Under the pieces are notes generated by a model that did not search any database, was not told the DNA's origin, and saw only the letters and a list, made by a program, of their open reading frames with translations. Both the position numbers and the translations under genes were made by a program. Positions 1-8,683 of a stretch of 46,840 nucleotides of DNA are shown here, piece by piece. The DNA comes from Streptomyces sp. WM6378 (GTDB taxonomy: Bacteria; Actinomycetota; Actinomycetes; Streptomycetales; Streptomycetaceae). Each line of letters begins with the position of its first letter. Positions within the stretch are counted from its first letter, which is position 1. The stretch spans positions 1-46,840 of the forward strand of contig NZ_LGDD01000323.1 in assembly GCF_001279695.1 (NCBI RefSeq), in the 5' to 3' direction.

Positions 1-309
1 GTAGGCGCGGATGTTGCGGCCGATCCGGCCCAGCGGCACTGCCCCGCGCGGTGGCGTGATCGACGCCTCCTGCAGGGCCACGACACTCGCGTTGTCCGAC
101 AGGCCCAGGGCGTAGGTCCAGCGGCCGGAGGCGCGCTGCATGTTCCAGGTCGCCATCCGGTTGCTGTCCGGCGGCGCCGCCAACACACCGCCGGCCCCTA
201 CCACGAGGAACGCGGCGCGCAAGGCGCCCACCACAAGCGCTATCAGGTCCCGCCGGCCAGCAACGCGCCGTACGGCTGCTGCCGTTCTCTGTCCTGCTAC
301 CCCGCCCAC
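1..309 (-). CDS. CdtB-like endonuclease/exonuclease/phosphatase family protein (partial, N-terminal part)
   Basis: The reverse strand encodes a hydrophobic leader followed by MATWNMQ and then VVALQEAS. These are the first two conserved blocks of the DNase I-like endonuclease/exonuclease/phosphatase fold as found in secreted CdtB-like proteins; the Glu of LQEA is the metal-binding residue. The gene runs off the left edge, so the catalytic His/Asp blocks cannot be seen. The leader (RRDLIALVVGALRAAFLVVG, then GGVLAAPP) looks like a signal peptide, so export is likely. The start is uncertain: GTG at 309 gives a leader of plausible length but has no clear ribosome binding site, and the ATG at 156 would remove the leader. 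The gene points away from the hydrolase at 980. Confidence 0.6.
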   Translation of the reverse strand, partial: MGGVAGQRTAAAVRRVAGRRDLIALVVGALRAAFLVVGAGGVLAAPPDSNRMATWNMQRASGRWTYALGLSDNASVVALQEASITPPRGAVPLGRIGRNIRAY

Positions 310-569
310 AACGGCAGCTACATTCAGGGCAGTTGCCCGGGACAGGGTGAAGGCCCCCTGCCAAACGCCTTGAGCTGAAAGCCAGCAGACAACAGATGCT
401 CTGGCCGGCCCAGCCAGCCCGTCGACAGGCTCGAACTGCCCACCCGCTCGGCACCCTCCCGGTCGGGGGACCGCCCTGGACGCGGAGCGGGACCTTGATG
501 TCAGGGCAGTGCCGCCGCCAAGGGGCCGGTCCCGAAGGCTGCCCCGGGGCCTTGCGCCTCACCCCGGCA

Positions 570-640
570 GCCGACACCCTGCCCCACGGGCGGCATCAGG
601 TGGGCGGCGTCGCCGAGCATGCTACTGCCCCTCAATCCGT
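570..640 (-). pseudogene. Remnant of a flavin-dependent monooxygenase (GDAAH motif)
   Basis: Read on the reverse strand, this stretch encodes SMLGDAAHLMPPVGQG, the FAD-ribityl-binding motif near the C-terminus of PheA/TfdB-type and TetX-like hydroxylases. Sequence on either side does not continue as a recognisable monooxygenase, and no start or NADPH-binding region is present, so this is a scar of a deleted gene. The rest of 310-979 shows no other convincing gene. Chance similarity is possible, but 10 or more consecutive motif residues make a relic more likely. Confidence 0.4.
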
Positions 641-979
641 CTGGCGCCGGCCGCCGTTCAGCTCCCCACGGCAGGGAGCCGCTCAGCTCAGCAAGTAGCC
701 GACCCCTCCCTTCCCCGTCTGCCCGGCACCCGTCCTGACCGAGGGCCCGCACCGTATGCTCCCCCACCCGGTCGGAGACGGTCCCCGTACCGGACCAGAG
801 GGGTGGTGTGAGTGCTGCATCGGCTGGTTCACTCCTCAGTTGCTCCGGAGTCAGCTGGCAGAGAGAAGTCAAGTACACAGGTGAACACGCAGGTCATACA
901 GTCCATGCAGTACTGGATGACGGACGCTCTCAGCGCCACTGCGCGCGCTGAATCCTGCCCAGAGGGAGTGACGACCGGA

Positions 980-1768
980 GTGCCGCACACGACGACGTTT
1001 GACGGGGTTGGTATCGCTTACCAGGTGCGGGGCGAGGGGGCACCGCTGGTTCTGCTGGCGGGCCAGGCGAACAGCCACCACTGGTGGGACGGGGTTCGCG
1101 ACGACTTCCACGCCGAACGCAGCACCATCACGCTCGACTACCGCGGAACCGGGGAGAGCGACAAGCCCGACAAGCCCTACAGCACCGAGGACTTCGCTCT
1201 GGACGTGATCGCGGTGCTCGACGACCTCGGTGTCGACCGGACCGACGTCTACGGCACGTCTATGGGCGGACGCGTGGCCCAACAACTCGCGGCCCGCCAT
1301 CCGCACCGGATGCGCGCCCTGGTTCTCGGGTGCACGTCGCCAGGCGGCCCGCATGGTGTCGAACGCGACAACGACGTACGCAAGTCGCTGGCGCAGGCCC
1401 AACCGGGTGCGACGCGACAGGCTCTGCTGGAACTGATGTACACCCCGGCCTGGCTGGCGGCCCACCCCGGCCCCTACCAGACGCTCGGCGACCCGGGCAT
1501 GCCCGCCCACGCCCGGCGACGCCACCTGGTGGCCAGCAACCACCACGACGCGTGGCAGCTCCTACCTGGCATCAGCGCACCCACCCTGGTCGTCCACGGC
1601 AGCGACGACCTGCTCAACCCCGCCGCGAACGCCTCGCTGCTTGCGAACCAGATCCCCGGCGCCCGGCTGCACATGATCCCCGGAGCACGGCATGCCTACT
1701 TCGAGGAGTACCGCTCCGTCGCAAGCCCCCTAGTCCTGGACTTCCTCACCACGGTGCCGCATCAGTGA
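980..1768 (+). CDS. Alpha/beta hydrolase
   Basis: A 262-residue alpha/beta-hydrolase fold enzyme, probably cytoplasmic. The nucleophile elbow GTSMGG places Ser near residue 94. The oxyanion region is VLLAGQANSHHWW, the Asp of VVHGSDDLLNP is the likely acid, and the His of GARHAYFEEY is the catalytic base. The order resembles small-molecule esterases and haloperoxidase/lactonase-like hydrolases; the substrate cannot be told. The frame is open from 812, but homology begins at VPHTTTFDG, so GTG at 980 (AGGGAG at 963-968) is preferred over upstream starts such as GTG 968 or ATG 905. It stands alone: the next gene starts about 650 bases downstream. Confidence 0.85.
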   Translation: MPHTTTFDGVGIAYQVRGEGAPLVLLAGQANSHHWWDGVRDDFHAERSTITLDYRGTGESDKPDKPYSTEDFALDVIAVLDDLGVDRTDVYGTSMGGRVAQQLAARHPHRMRALVLGCTSPGGPHGVERDNDVRKSLAQAQPGATRQALLELMYTPAWLAAHPGPYQTLGDPGMPAHARRRHLVASNHHDAWQLLPGISAPTLVVHGSDDLLNPAANASLLANQIPGARLHMIPGARHAYFEEYRSVASPLVLDFLTTVPHQ

Positions 1769-2425
1769 ACTCCAGGAAGGAGCACGGGACTCCCGCGGCA
1801 TCCCCACGACATCCGCCGCATGTCCACTTCAAGATCAAGCGTCTAGCGACGGCAAGATCGGGACAACACCACCCGCTCAGGGCCGGCCGACAGCGTCATG
1901 CTCCTTAGGGAATGCACCCACACGGCTCACTGCGCCGGGGTCCACGTCCCACACGCAGTCCGCGGAACGCCGTGTCTCTCGGGAGCGAGTTGCCGACGCC
2001 AATGGGTTCAAGGCGTCGTACAGAGCCTTGTCGGGCCCTACTTGTTCTTCATCTCAGAGTACGACAACTCCAGTTACCGGATGGCGAAGTGATCGCCGCC
2101 CCCGGTCGGCCTGGATCCGCTACCGGCCGAGGCTCTGCCGCCAGGCCGGACCGAAGCCGCCCGATCGGGACTCCCATTCCACCAACACCGCTCAAGGTCT
2201 GAACGGCAACAGCCCCTGAGCCCGGCCGATGAGAAACCACCGGTTGTCCGCCTCTCACCGGGGCGCATCGCGGCGCCCGACCGGCGATCGGTCGCTCATC
2301 AAGCCCGCCCGCTTCCCGCCCCGGGGAGCATCTTTGATGCGGGTGCTATCTTCGTGAGTAACTGGGGATGCATCCCCGCTTTTGGCAGGCGGGCCGTCCG
2401 CGGTCCTTCACGGAGAGGGGAAAAC
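1769..2425. other. Intergenic region, no gene supported
   Basis: About 650 bases between the hydrolase and the patatin gene. Short open frames occur on both strands, but none has family motifs and codon bias is inconsistent. The last 90 bases are less GC-rich and probably hold the promoter of the patatin gene. Confidence 0.5.
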
Positions 2426-3265
2426 ATGCCCGGCACCGCACTCGTGCTCGGCGGCGGCGGACCGGTGGGCGGAGCCTGGATGGCCGGAGTGCTGGCCGGG
2501 CTCACCGAGGCCGGGATCGATCTCGGAGACGCCGACGTCGTGATCGGCACCTCCGCCGGTGCCGTCTTCGGATCCCGGCTCCGCTCCGGCGTCCCGGCTG
2601 CGGACCTGTATGAGCGTCAGCTATCTGGAGCAGACGCGGTCCACCTGCCAGTGACAGCGCGTCAGACGGCGACCTTCCTCTGGGCGGCGCTCGGCTCCCG
2701 CAATTCCCAGCGGTCCATCGAACGCCTCGCCCGGGCAGCACTCCGCGCCCGGACCGGCCCGGAGACAGACGTCTTCGACACCGTCGGTGCGCTCTTGGGC
2801 GGCGTACGCGACTGGCCCGAGCGGGAACTGCAGATCACCGCGATCGACGCGCGAACCGGACGACCCGAGGTGTTCGACTCACGCTCCGAAGTGACACTCC
2901 TCGAAGCCGTCGCGGCGAGCTGCGCCGTACCCATCGTGTGGCCGCCGGTCACCGTGGCCGGCCGGCGCTGGATGGACGGAGGGAGCCGCTCGACCGCCAA
3001 CCTCCAACTCGCACGCGGCTATCGCCGGATACTGGCAGTCGTGCCGAGCCCGCGGGCGGTGGGCCCGCATCCGAGCGCCTCGCATCAAGCCGCGGAACTG
3101 TCCGCCGACGGAGCCCGCGTCGTCCTGCTGTCACCGGACCGCGCCGCACGCCGCGAGATGGGCCGCAACTTGGCGGACGACACGCGCCGTCCGGCCGCCG
3201 CCCGCGCGGGTCACGCCCAAGCCAGTGCACTGGCCCCTTCGGTCGCCGACGCCTGGAAGGGGTGA
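2426..3265 (+). CDS. Patatin-like phospholipase family protein
   Basis: A 279-residue patatin-type acyl hydrolase using a Ser-Asp dyad. GGGGPVGGAW near residues 9-18 is the glycine-rich oxyanion loop. GTSAG at 41-45 carries the nucleophile Ser43, and DGG at 184-186 carries the catalytic Asp. These motifs are in the canonical order and spacing for bacterial patatins of the RssA type. The start at ATG 2426 is chosen because a purine-rich GGAGAGGGG lies just upstream and the protein then begins directly with the glycine-rich strand; the frame is open further upstream. The C-terminal tail, rich in Ala and Arg, looks non-enzymatic. The substrate is probably a lipid ester. Confidence 0.9.
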   Translation: MPGTALVLGGGGPVGGAWMAGVLAGLTEAGIDLGDADVVIGTSAGAVFGSRLRSGVPAADLYERQLSGADAVHLPVTARQTATFLWAALGSRNSQRSIERLARAALRARTGPETDVFDTVGALLGGVRDWPERELQITAIDARTGRPEVFDSRSEVTLLEAVAASCAVPIVWPPVTVAGRRWMDGGSRSTANLQLARGYRRILAVVPSPRAVGPHPSASHQAAELSADGARVVLLSPDRAARREMGRNLADDTRRPAAARAGHAQASALAPSVADAWKG

Positions 3266-3454
3266 CCTGCGTCCAGGCCGCAGATGGCCCCACCGTCTGG
3301 AGGCCGCAGGGCGGTAGCCCCCCCGAGAGCATCAACGGGCTGTAACTCGCGGACTGGTGGTTAATCCCGGTCTTCACCTCCATCACCCAGCGAGCGCAAC
3401 CTGCCCCTCCCCTTACGTCAGGCTTGAGGCTGTAGGCCGACGAAGGGCAGATGG

Positions 3455-4067
3455 ATGAGCCACTCCGTTGGGCAGGTCTCGGCCTTCGCCGGGGTGACCG
3501 TGCGGACCCTGCATCACTACGACAAGGCGGGGCTGCTCGCGCCCAGTGACCTCAGCCCCGCCCGGATACCGGCTCTACAACGAGGCTGACCTGGCCCGTC
3601 TCCAGCAGATCCTCTTCTACCGTGAGCTCGGCTTCTCTCTCGACGAGATCACCATGATCTTCAAGGATCCACAGGTGAATCCCCTGGAGCAGCTCCAGGC
3701 CCGGCAGCGGCAGCTGAGTGAGGAGATCGCCAGGCTGCAGCGGTTGGCCGAGGTGGCGGAGCGCGCGACAGAGGTCCAGAAGACGGGGGTGTCCCTGACT
3801 CCTCAAGAACGCTTCGAGGTCTTCGGTGAAACCACCTTCGACCTGAGCTATGCCACCGAGGCAGAACCGAAGTGGGCGCACTCGCAGGGACAGCGCGAGG
3901 CGATGGCGCGCCCGGCTGCTCACACCAAACCTGCAGCCCACCCTCACCAGGCCCGCCCGGCCCCCGCCCGCCCCCGCTACGACCCCCGTGCCGTCTGCGC
4001 GTGGGCCCAAGGCATCAGCATCGACCCGTCCGTCGTAAGCGCCTGCCGCCAGCAACTCGGCCGCTGA
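3455..4067 (+). pseudogene. MerR-family regulator (TipAL-like), frameshifted
   Basis: ATG 3455 starts a clear MerR helix-turn-helix (VGQVSAFAGVTVRTLHHYDK, then AGLLAPSD). The frame then needs a one-base shift within the C-rich run at about 3560-3570 to continue as GYRLYNEADLARLQQILFYR, then ELGFSLDEI and the dimerisation coiled coil. The extra C in GCCCCGCCCGG explains the break. The C-terminal part begins like TipAL proteins (TPQERFEVFGE) but is then low-complexity Pro/Ala sequence, and the drug-binding TipAS domain is missing. The tail YDPRAVCAWAQG faintly resembles Lsr2-type AT-hook helices. A sequencing error could account for the frameshift but not for the missing effector domain. Confidence 0.8.
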
Positions 4068-4495
4068 ACGGCATTGGCCAACCTCTCCGGTCCCACCCCG
4101 GGCACTCCACTCCGCCGACTCGTAGGACGCCCTGGCCCCGTCCGTGCGATATCCCGTGAGTTCGCCTGACCTCTGCTGAGGCCCCGAGCGGGTGGCCAGG
4201 GGTTTTTCATTGTGCAGGTCCTCTGCTGGCTTGTCAGGCACCTTCGGCATTCCTGAAGCGTTCTCAGCCTGTCTGACGGATCGGCGGTCTGGTCGAAGGT
4301 GATGAGGCGCGGGTCGTCGGCGATGGCGGTGGTCCGGGATCTGCGTGACCACCGGGATTCCGGGCTCGGTGGAGATGCTGGAGCAGTCGAGACCGATGTG
4401 CTGGCCGATGTGCCCTCGACCAGCACCACGCGGATCGGGCTGGTAATGCCGCTCCGCGGCGGGTGCGGGAGGAGCCTGGCGGGCATTGCACCCGG
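4068..4495. other. Intergenic region with possible decayed reverse-strand gene
   Basis: About 430 bases between converging genes. On the reverse strand, protein-like segments alternate between two frames (RVVLVEG, HIGQHIGLDCSSISTEPGIP, IADDPRLITFDQTADPSDRL), as expected for a coding sequence broken by frameshifts. I do not recognise the family. No start, stop or terminator could be assigned. Confidence 0.3.
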
Positions 4496-5452
4496 TCAAC
4501 TATCGCGCTGTGTGGCGCAGTTGGTCTCTCGTCGGCCGAGGCAGCTGGTTCGGCCGGCAGGCGTGTCGCGACGGGAGTCGGCTCCGGGTGCCCGGGAGCG
4601 GATGCGGGCGGCGACCGTGGCGGCGATGGGTTGCCCGAGCACGATCCCGAGCAGGACAAGGACCAGTCCGCATATCTGCCGCAGAGTGAGGGTCTCTTCG
4701 GCGATGACGGTGCCAAGCAGTACACCGGTGACCGGGTTGAGCAGTCCGATCAGGCCGACAGCGGCTGCCGGCAGATGACGCAGGCCGGCAAACCAGGCAG
4801 CGAAGGCGACCGCGGTCGCGACGACGGTGACGTAGGCGAATCCGAGGATCGCGCCCACATCGAGGTGGGGCGGTTCTCCTTCGCGGACGACGGCCAGCGG
4901 AAGCGCCACCAGGCCTCCGGCAATGAGCTGCCAGGATGTCGAGGCGAGGATGTCGATGTCGGTGCTCCACCGCTTCGCGAGCACGTAGCCGAACGAGGAT
5001 GTCACCATCGCTGTGGCCGATGCGAGGACGCCGAGTGCGTTCAGGGTGACGTTGCCGGTGAGCAGCATCAGGCACACACCTGCGATACCGATGCCGGCGC
5101 CCATCAGCGGGAGGCCGTGGGGGCGTTCCGCGTTCACGGCCCAGGCGAGCAGCATCAAGACCGCCGGTGAGGCCGCCATGATGGTGGAGGCGATACTCGT
5201 CGGCAGCAGCTGCGCCGCGAGGTAGATCAGGGCGAAGAAGGACCCCATGTTGAGGGTGCCGAGCACCAGCGACTTCCACCACCACGCCCCGTGGGGCGCC
5301 TGCCGGCACAGCGCCAGCAGCAGGACCCCTGCGGGCAGAGCCCTGATCGCCGCACCGTAGAGCGGGTGGCCGGTGGGCAGGTATTCGTGGGTGACGAAGT
5401 AGTTCGTCGCCCACGCGACCGGAGCGATCGCCGTCACCAGCGTCCATCGCAT
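4496..5452 (-). CDS. EamA/DMT-superfamily transporter
   Basis: A polytopic inner-membrane protein of about 318 residues with two EamA repeats, roughly ten hydrophobic helices, and the typical ends of each half (LVLGTLNMGSFFALIYLAAQ; GLIGLLNPVTGVLLGTVIAEE). Drug/metabolite transporters of this type export amino acids, metabolites or drugs. ATG 5452 is preferred because GGAAG lies five bases upstream; a GTG at 5464 (MEATMRW) is the alternative. The last 35 or so residues are Arg/Ser-rich and probably cytoplasmic. It is divergent from the MarR gene at 5503, and a near-perfect operator covers the shared promoter, so MarR control with an exported inducer is the likely arrangement. Confidence 0.92.
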   Translation of the reverse strand: MRWTLVTAIAPVAWATNYFVTHEYLPTGHPLYGAAIRALPAGVLLLALCRQAPHGAWWWKSLVLGTLNMGSFFALIYLAAQLLPTSIASTIMAASPAVLMLLAWAVNAERPHGLPLMGAGIGIAGVCLMLLTGNVTLNALGVLASATAMVTSSFGYVLAKRWSTDIDILASTSWQLIAGGLVALPLAVVREGEPPHLDVGAILGFAYVTVVATAVAFAAWFAGLRHLPAAAVGLIGLLNPVTGVLLGTVIAEETLTLRQICGLVLVLLGIVLGQPIAATVAARIRSRAPGADSRRDTPAGRTSCLGRRETNCATQRDS

Positions 5453-5494
5453 AGTAGCTTCCACAGAAGGAATATAGCTTCCATGGAAGCTATA
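5453..5494. promoter_or_regulatory. Tandem MarR operator in the EamA/MarR divergent promoter
   Basis: Positions 5473-5494 form a perfect 22-bp palindrome (TATAGCTTCCATGGAAGCTA followed by TA). A second, imperfect copy, TAGCTTCCACAGAAGGAATA, lies directly beside it next to the EamA start. The repeated half-site is TAGCTTCC. The placement between two divergent genes, one of which is a MarR regulator, indicates an autoregulatory operator. Confidence 0.75.
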
Positions 5495-5502
5495 GTGAAG
5501 CC

Positions 5503-6027
5503 GTGAACTACAACGAGGATCACATCGCCCGCATCCAGCGCGAGTGGGCTCGCGAGCGTCCAGATGTGGATGTGAGCCCCCAGGGCGTGATCGGCCGGCT
5601 CCATCGCCTCGCCGGCCTTCTCACCGAGCAGCTATGCCTGGTCTACCGGCGTTACGGATTGAGCGAGGGAGAGTTCGACGTCCTGGCGGCGCTCCGGAGA
5701 GCCGGGGACCCCTTCGAGCGCGCCCCGGGCGAGCTGGCCACGTTCACCATGGTCACCACGGGCGCGATGACCAAACGCATCGACCGGCTCGAACGCAACG
5801 GGCTGGCCACACGACGCCGGTCCGCCGAGGACGGCCGGGGACGCGTGGTCGCACTCACCCCGGCAGGACGGGAGCTGATCGACCGGGCCTTCGCCGACCA
5901 CATGAGCAACGAACGCCGCATACTCGACGAGCTCGGCCCCGACGAGGCCGCACGTCTCGAAACACTGCTCACCGCCTGGCTGGCACGTGTCGAGCCACCT
6001 CCCGGCGCACCGGAGCGACTCCTTTGA
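5503..6027 (+). CDS. MarR-family transcriptional regulator
   Basis: A 174-residue winged-helix regulator. The dimerisation helices are N-terminal (VIGRLHRLAGLLTEQLCLVY), followed by the recognition-helix region LATFTMVTTGAMTKRIDRLE and the wing RRSAEDGRGRVVALTPAG typical of MarR proteins. The start is GTG 5503, eight bases after the palindrome. It probably represses itself and the divergent EamA exporter through the operator at 5453-5494 and is released by a small ligand carried by the exporter; the ligand is unknown. Confidence 0.92.
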   Translation: MNYNEDHIARIQREWARERPDVDVSPQGVIGRLHRLAGLLTEQLCLVYRRYGLSEGEFDVLAALRRAGDPFERAPGELATFTMVTTGAMTKRIDRLERNGLATRRRSAEDGRGRVVALTPAGRELIDRAFADHMSNERRILDELGPDEAARLETLLTAWLARVEPPPGAPERLL

Positions 6028-6168
6028 ACGGCACCGCCGAAGCTCTTCGACTCACTCAGCACCCTCGTGTTTCATCCGAATCCACGGATGCACCGACCTG
6101 AAGCGCACTGGTGGACCCGCGGGTTCGCGTTGAAGAGCCTTCGGTTTCCCCGAACCCACGGGGATCTC

Positions 6169-6221
6169 GGCCCTGTTCTCGTACAGCTACGGCCAGGTGG
6201 CGAGTAGCGCTGAGTGACTAC
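6169..6221 (+). repeat. Left 53-bp inverted repeat of the recombinase element
   Basis: This segment matches the reverse complement of 6653-6705 at 47 of 53 positions (mismatches at repeat positions 16, 21, 23, 35, 45 and 52). It begins GGCCCTGTTCTCGTA. Long, diverged inverted repeats bracketing a resolvase relic suggest transposon ends or miniature-element ends. Confidence 0.85.
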
Positions 6222-6660
6222 ACGGGGCTGCGGTCACGCTGAAGGGCGGTGAAGTCGGCGTGTGCCGTCTCGACTGCCTCCGGGTACTCCTGGGTCTTCT
6301 CGTGCTCGGTGAGCGCCCGGTAGATGCTCGCGACCGAGGGGTTCTGTCCCTTGGGCTTGCCAGTGGGGATGATCAGGTCGGGCTGGATCTGCTAGACGGA
6401 CCCGCCGAGCGCCTTGCGCCGCAGCACGGTGTGCAGCATGTCGTCGGTGATGACCGGGGGCCGGCGCCGTACTTGCCCTTGCGGGCCGCGGTCTCCAGCC
6501 CCTTCAGTGTCGATTCGCGGATGTTCTCTCGCTCCGTCTCCGGCGTCACGGCGAAGAAGCCGAACACCAGCTTGCCGGGGCCGGTGGGGTCGTAGATGCC
6601 GGGCAGCGGCCCGGCGAGCATCTCCGGCGCCAGGCCGGAAACGAGGACCACGGCAGTCAC
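6218..6660 (-). pseudogene. Serine recombinase/resolvase fragment
   Basis: The reverse strand encodes the second half of a resolvase catalytic domain (LPGIYDPTGPGKLVFGFFAV, then TERENIRESTLKGLETAARK) and the DNA-binding domain (PPVITDDMLHTVL, then NPSVASIYRALTEHEK). It is broken by a frameshift near 6464 and a TAG stop at 6392-6394. The N-terminal part with the catalytic Ser is absent. The stop codon of the gene and its truncated 5' side both fall in or at the flanking inverted repeats, so the coding relic fills the whole element. Confidence 0.85.
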
Positions 6661-6705
6661 ACAGCGCTACACGCCACCTGGCGGAAGCTATACGAGAACA
6701 GGGCC
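6653..6705 (-). repeat. Right 53-bp inverted repeat of the recombinase element
   Basis: Reverse-complement partner of 6169-6221 (47 of 53 identical). It reads GGCCCTGTTCTCGTATAGCT on the reverse strand from position 6705. Confidence 0.85.
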
Positions 6706-6803
6706 GTCTCCGTCGTCCCACGGTCCATCCGTCGCCGGCCTTCGGTGACTTTCTCGCCTCTAGACGGTTGGACTCACCATCACCGGGCGATTCCGGAGGG
6801 CCC

Positions 6804-7253
6804 CGTGCCGACTTGGTCGACCGTGCGCGCGTTCCTGGTCGGCGCGCTGGCTGTTGCCACCCTCGCCTGCGCGACGATGCCGGCCTCCACCGACTCCTGC
6901 GTCGACCAACGCGCCAACACCTGCCGCCCCGGGGGCGGCATCGCCTGCGCGTACGGACTGGTCGTCACCTCCTGGCACCGCTCCAGATCCAGCCGGCGCA
7001 CCGTGAGCTGGGTCTACGCCACGCGCAGCCCCGCGAGCACCAACAACCTGGCCCGCTGGTAGCACCAGACACCCGGCGACCAAGCCCGCGTGGGCGGGGC
7101 CCGGCGCCGCGGCACGAGGGTCCAGTCCTGGACGCAGATCACCTGGGGCTCCGCGGCCACGGCCACACCGGGCCCGTCATGCCGGCCGGGACACAGGTCT
7201 GCGCGGAGTTCGACTACGGCGCCACCACCAAGCCCTGCGTCACCCTGAAGTAG
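6804..7253 (+). pseudogene. Secreted Cys-containing protein (DUF2690-like), broken
   Basis: GTG 6804 follows a GGAGGG site and starts a clear signal peptide (VRAFLVGALAVATLACATMP) and a Cys-rich mature start (DSCVDQRANTC). Coding continues to a TAG at 7060-7062. Past it, WTQITWGS in the same frame and then, after a shift near 7160, MPAGTQVCAEFDYGATTKPC, followed by VTLK and a stop, look like the natural C-terminus. The layout resembles small secreted actinomycete proteins of the DUF2690 type, but the match is by eye only. If the TAG is real, the product would be 86 residues and probably non-functional. Confidence 0.5.
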
Positions 7254-7534
7254 AGCCGCCCTGCACCTTCGGCCTCTTCCGCGCGCGGGCCGGCTCCCGG
7301 CACTCCGTCGACCGCTCGTGCAGCGCCACACGGACCAGGAGATCAGCGAGGGCCGCGCCGGCCTTCGACGCCTCCAGACGCAAGGTCTGGCAGCCAGGGC
7401 AGTTCTTCTTCACCAAAGCCTTCCTGCGATGGGAGCAGCCGGGCAGGACGCGCTCTCCCCCGCCAGTGATCGTGCTGACCCTGCCGCCGGCACCTGTCCC
7501 GCGCCGGTCTGCTCCCGCACGGGCGCCGCCGTTG

Positions 7535-8181
7535 TCAGGTCTCGTCCGGGTTCAGGCGGAGCCAGGCGGTCAGGGCGGCGTGCAGGTCGAGGACTTGGGC
7601 CCGGACCAGAGGCGCTGAGCTGGTGTAGTTCAGCCGTACGGCGTGCGCAGTGATGGTGTAGCCCGCGCCCGTGGCGCCGTGGGTAAGGGGGTGTTCCTGG
7701 GCGAGGACGCGCAGGTACTGGTCAGTACGCGGAGTGTGCGGAGCGGAGGTGCGCCAGGCGCGCGATGCGGGGCGCGGGGCGCGGGCCGCGTGGGGGCGCC
7801 GATCGAGCGGTGGAACACGGCGATCGCGCCCTCCAGGGCCCGCTCGCCCGAGGGAGCAGCGCCCGTGAATGCCGTGATCACGTCCGTGCTGGAGCTTTCG
7901 TCGGTGCCGTCCTCCAGGCGGACGGCAGCCGGGGCAATCATGGTCCGGGCGTAGGCGTGCTGCTGGTTGTGCAGTCGGCGCAGCTCCGCCACGGCCTCCT
8001 GCACCGGATGAGGGTTCGGGCCCGGAGGGAAACGTGTCACGTCGCGAGGGCAGGTGAAGCGCCCGGGTCTGCCCAGCGGCCCGGAGCTTTTGTGGAGGAA
8101 GCCGGACTGGGTGACCGCTGCGGTGATCTGACGGCCCGTTGTCTGGTTGGCCCTGCGAAATCCGACGGTCGCAACGGTCAT
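7535..8181 (-). pseudogene. Hypothetical protein, frameshifted
   Basis: ATG 8181 opens a frame with good high-GC codon use for about 150 codons (blocks ELRRLHNQQHAYARTMIAPA and GERALEGAIAVFHRSIGA). Near 7735 protein-like sequence switches frame (DQYLRVLAQEHPLTHGATGA, then YTITAHAVRLNY) and ends LRLNPDET at 7535. A single frameshift restores a protein of about 215 residues. I do not recognise the family; it is predicted soluble and alpha-helical. The preceding 7254-7534 holds nothing convincing. Confidence 0.5.
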
Positions 8182-8683
8182 GCGCCCTCCCCGTGGTGCT
8201 GTGGTTCACCGCCGATTCTGGCCCGGCCGACTGCCCGGCGTACCGCTTTCGCCAGCCTTCCGCGTACGTCAGCCGCGGTCCCGACGCACCGCTCGCCCGG
8301 ACCAGGCATGCCCGCCTTCACGGCGGCGCGTGGCGCAACGCTCCTCATCCGTTGCACGGCGCGAGGGAGGATGCCTCCGACGGCGCCTCACGCAGCGCGA
8401 ACAACGCCGGCCATGTCGGCATCCACCACGAACCGTTCCATCAGGAAACCGGCCCGCCAGTGTTCACCCTCACCCACGACCTGCACAATGTCCGCGATCG
8501 CGCGCCGCCGGACATCCGAGAGCGAAGCATCCACCAACCCGCCCCTCTCCCCCGCACAGGACGCCGCAACCGGCTCCCGCCCCAAGGCTTCTCCCCTCAA
8601 CCCGAGAAAGCGGCGCCAGCTCCGTCACAAGACCCGACCGACGATCACCGGGCTTGCGAACAGGGCTGGCAGCACACAGCGCT
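8182..8683. other. Region without a supported gene
   Basis: About 500 bases. A reverse-strand frame at 8388-8600 (70 codons, block RRRAIADIVQVVGEGEHWRA) has moderately good codon use but no ribosome binding site and no family I recognise. Everything else looks non-coding. Confidence 0.4.

Larger units (their letters stand above)
6169..6705. mobile_element. 537-bp element bounded by 53-bp inverted repeats with a resolvase relic
   Basis: Inverted repeats at 6169-6221 and 6653-6705 enclose one decayed serine-recombinase gene and nothing else. This layout fits a Tn3-derived miniature element, or a deletion derivative of a transposon that lost its transposase. The flanks ATCTC (left) and GTCTC (right) match at four of five bases, which may be a decayed 5-bp target duplication. 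Tn3-family ends usually start GGGG, which these do not, so the family is uncertain. Confidence 0.6.

Noticed and set aside
4500..5447. 315-codon frame overlapping the EamA gene in another frame
   Set aside because: Arg-rich shadow; the true frame shows ten hydrophobic helices and EamA repeats.
8388..8600. 70-codon reverse-strand frame with fair codon use
   Set aside because: No ribosome binding site, no recognised family, and not clearly better than overlapping forward frames; left as unassigned.
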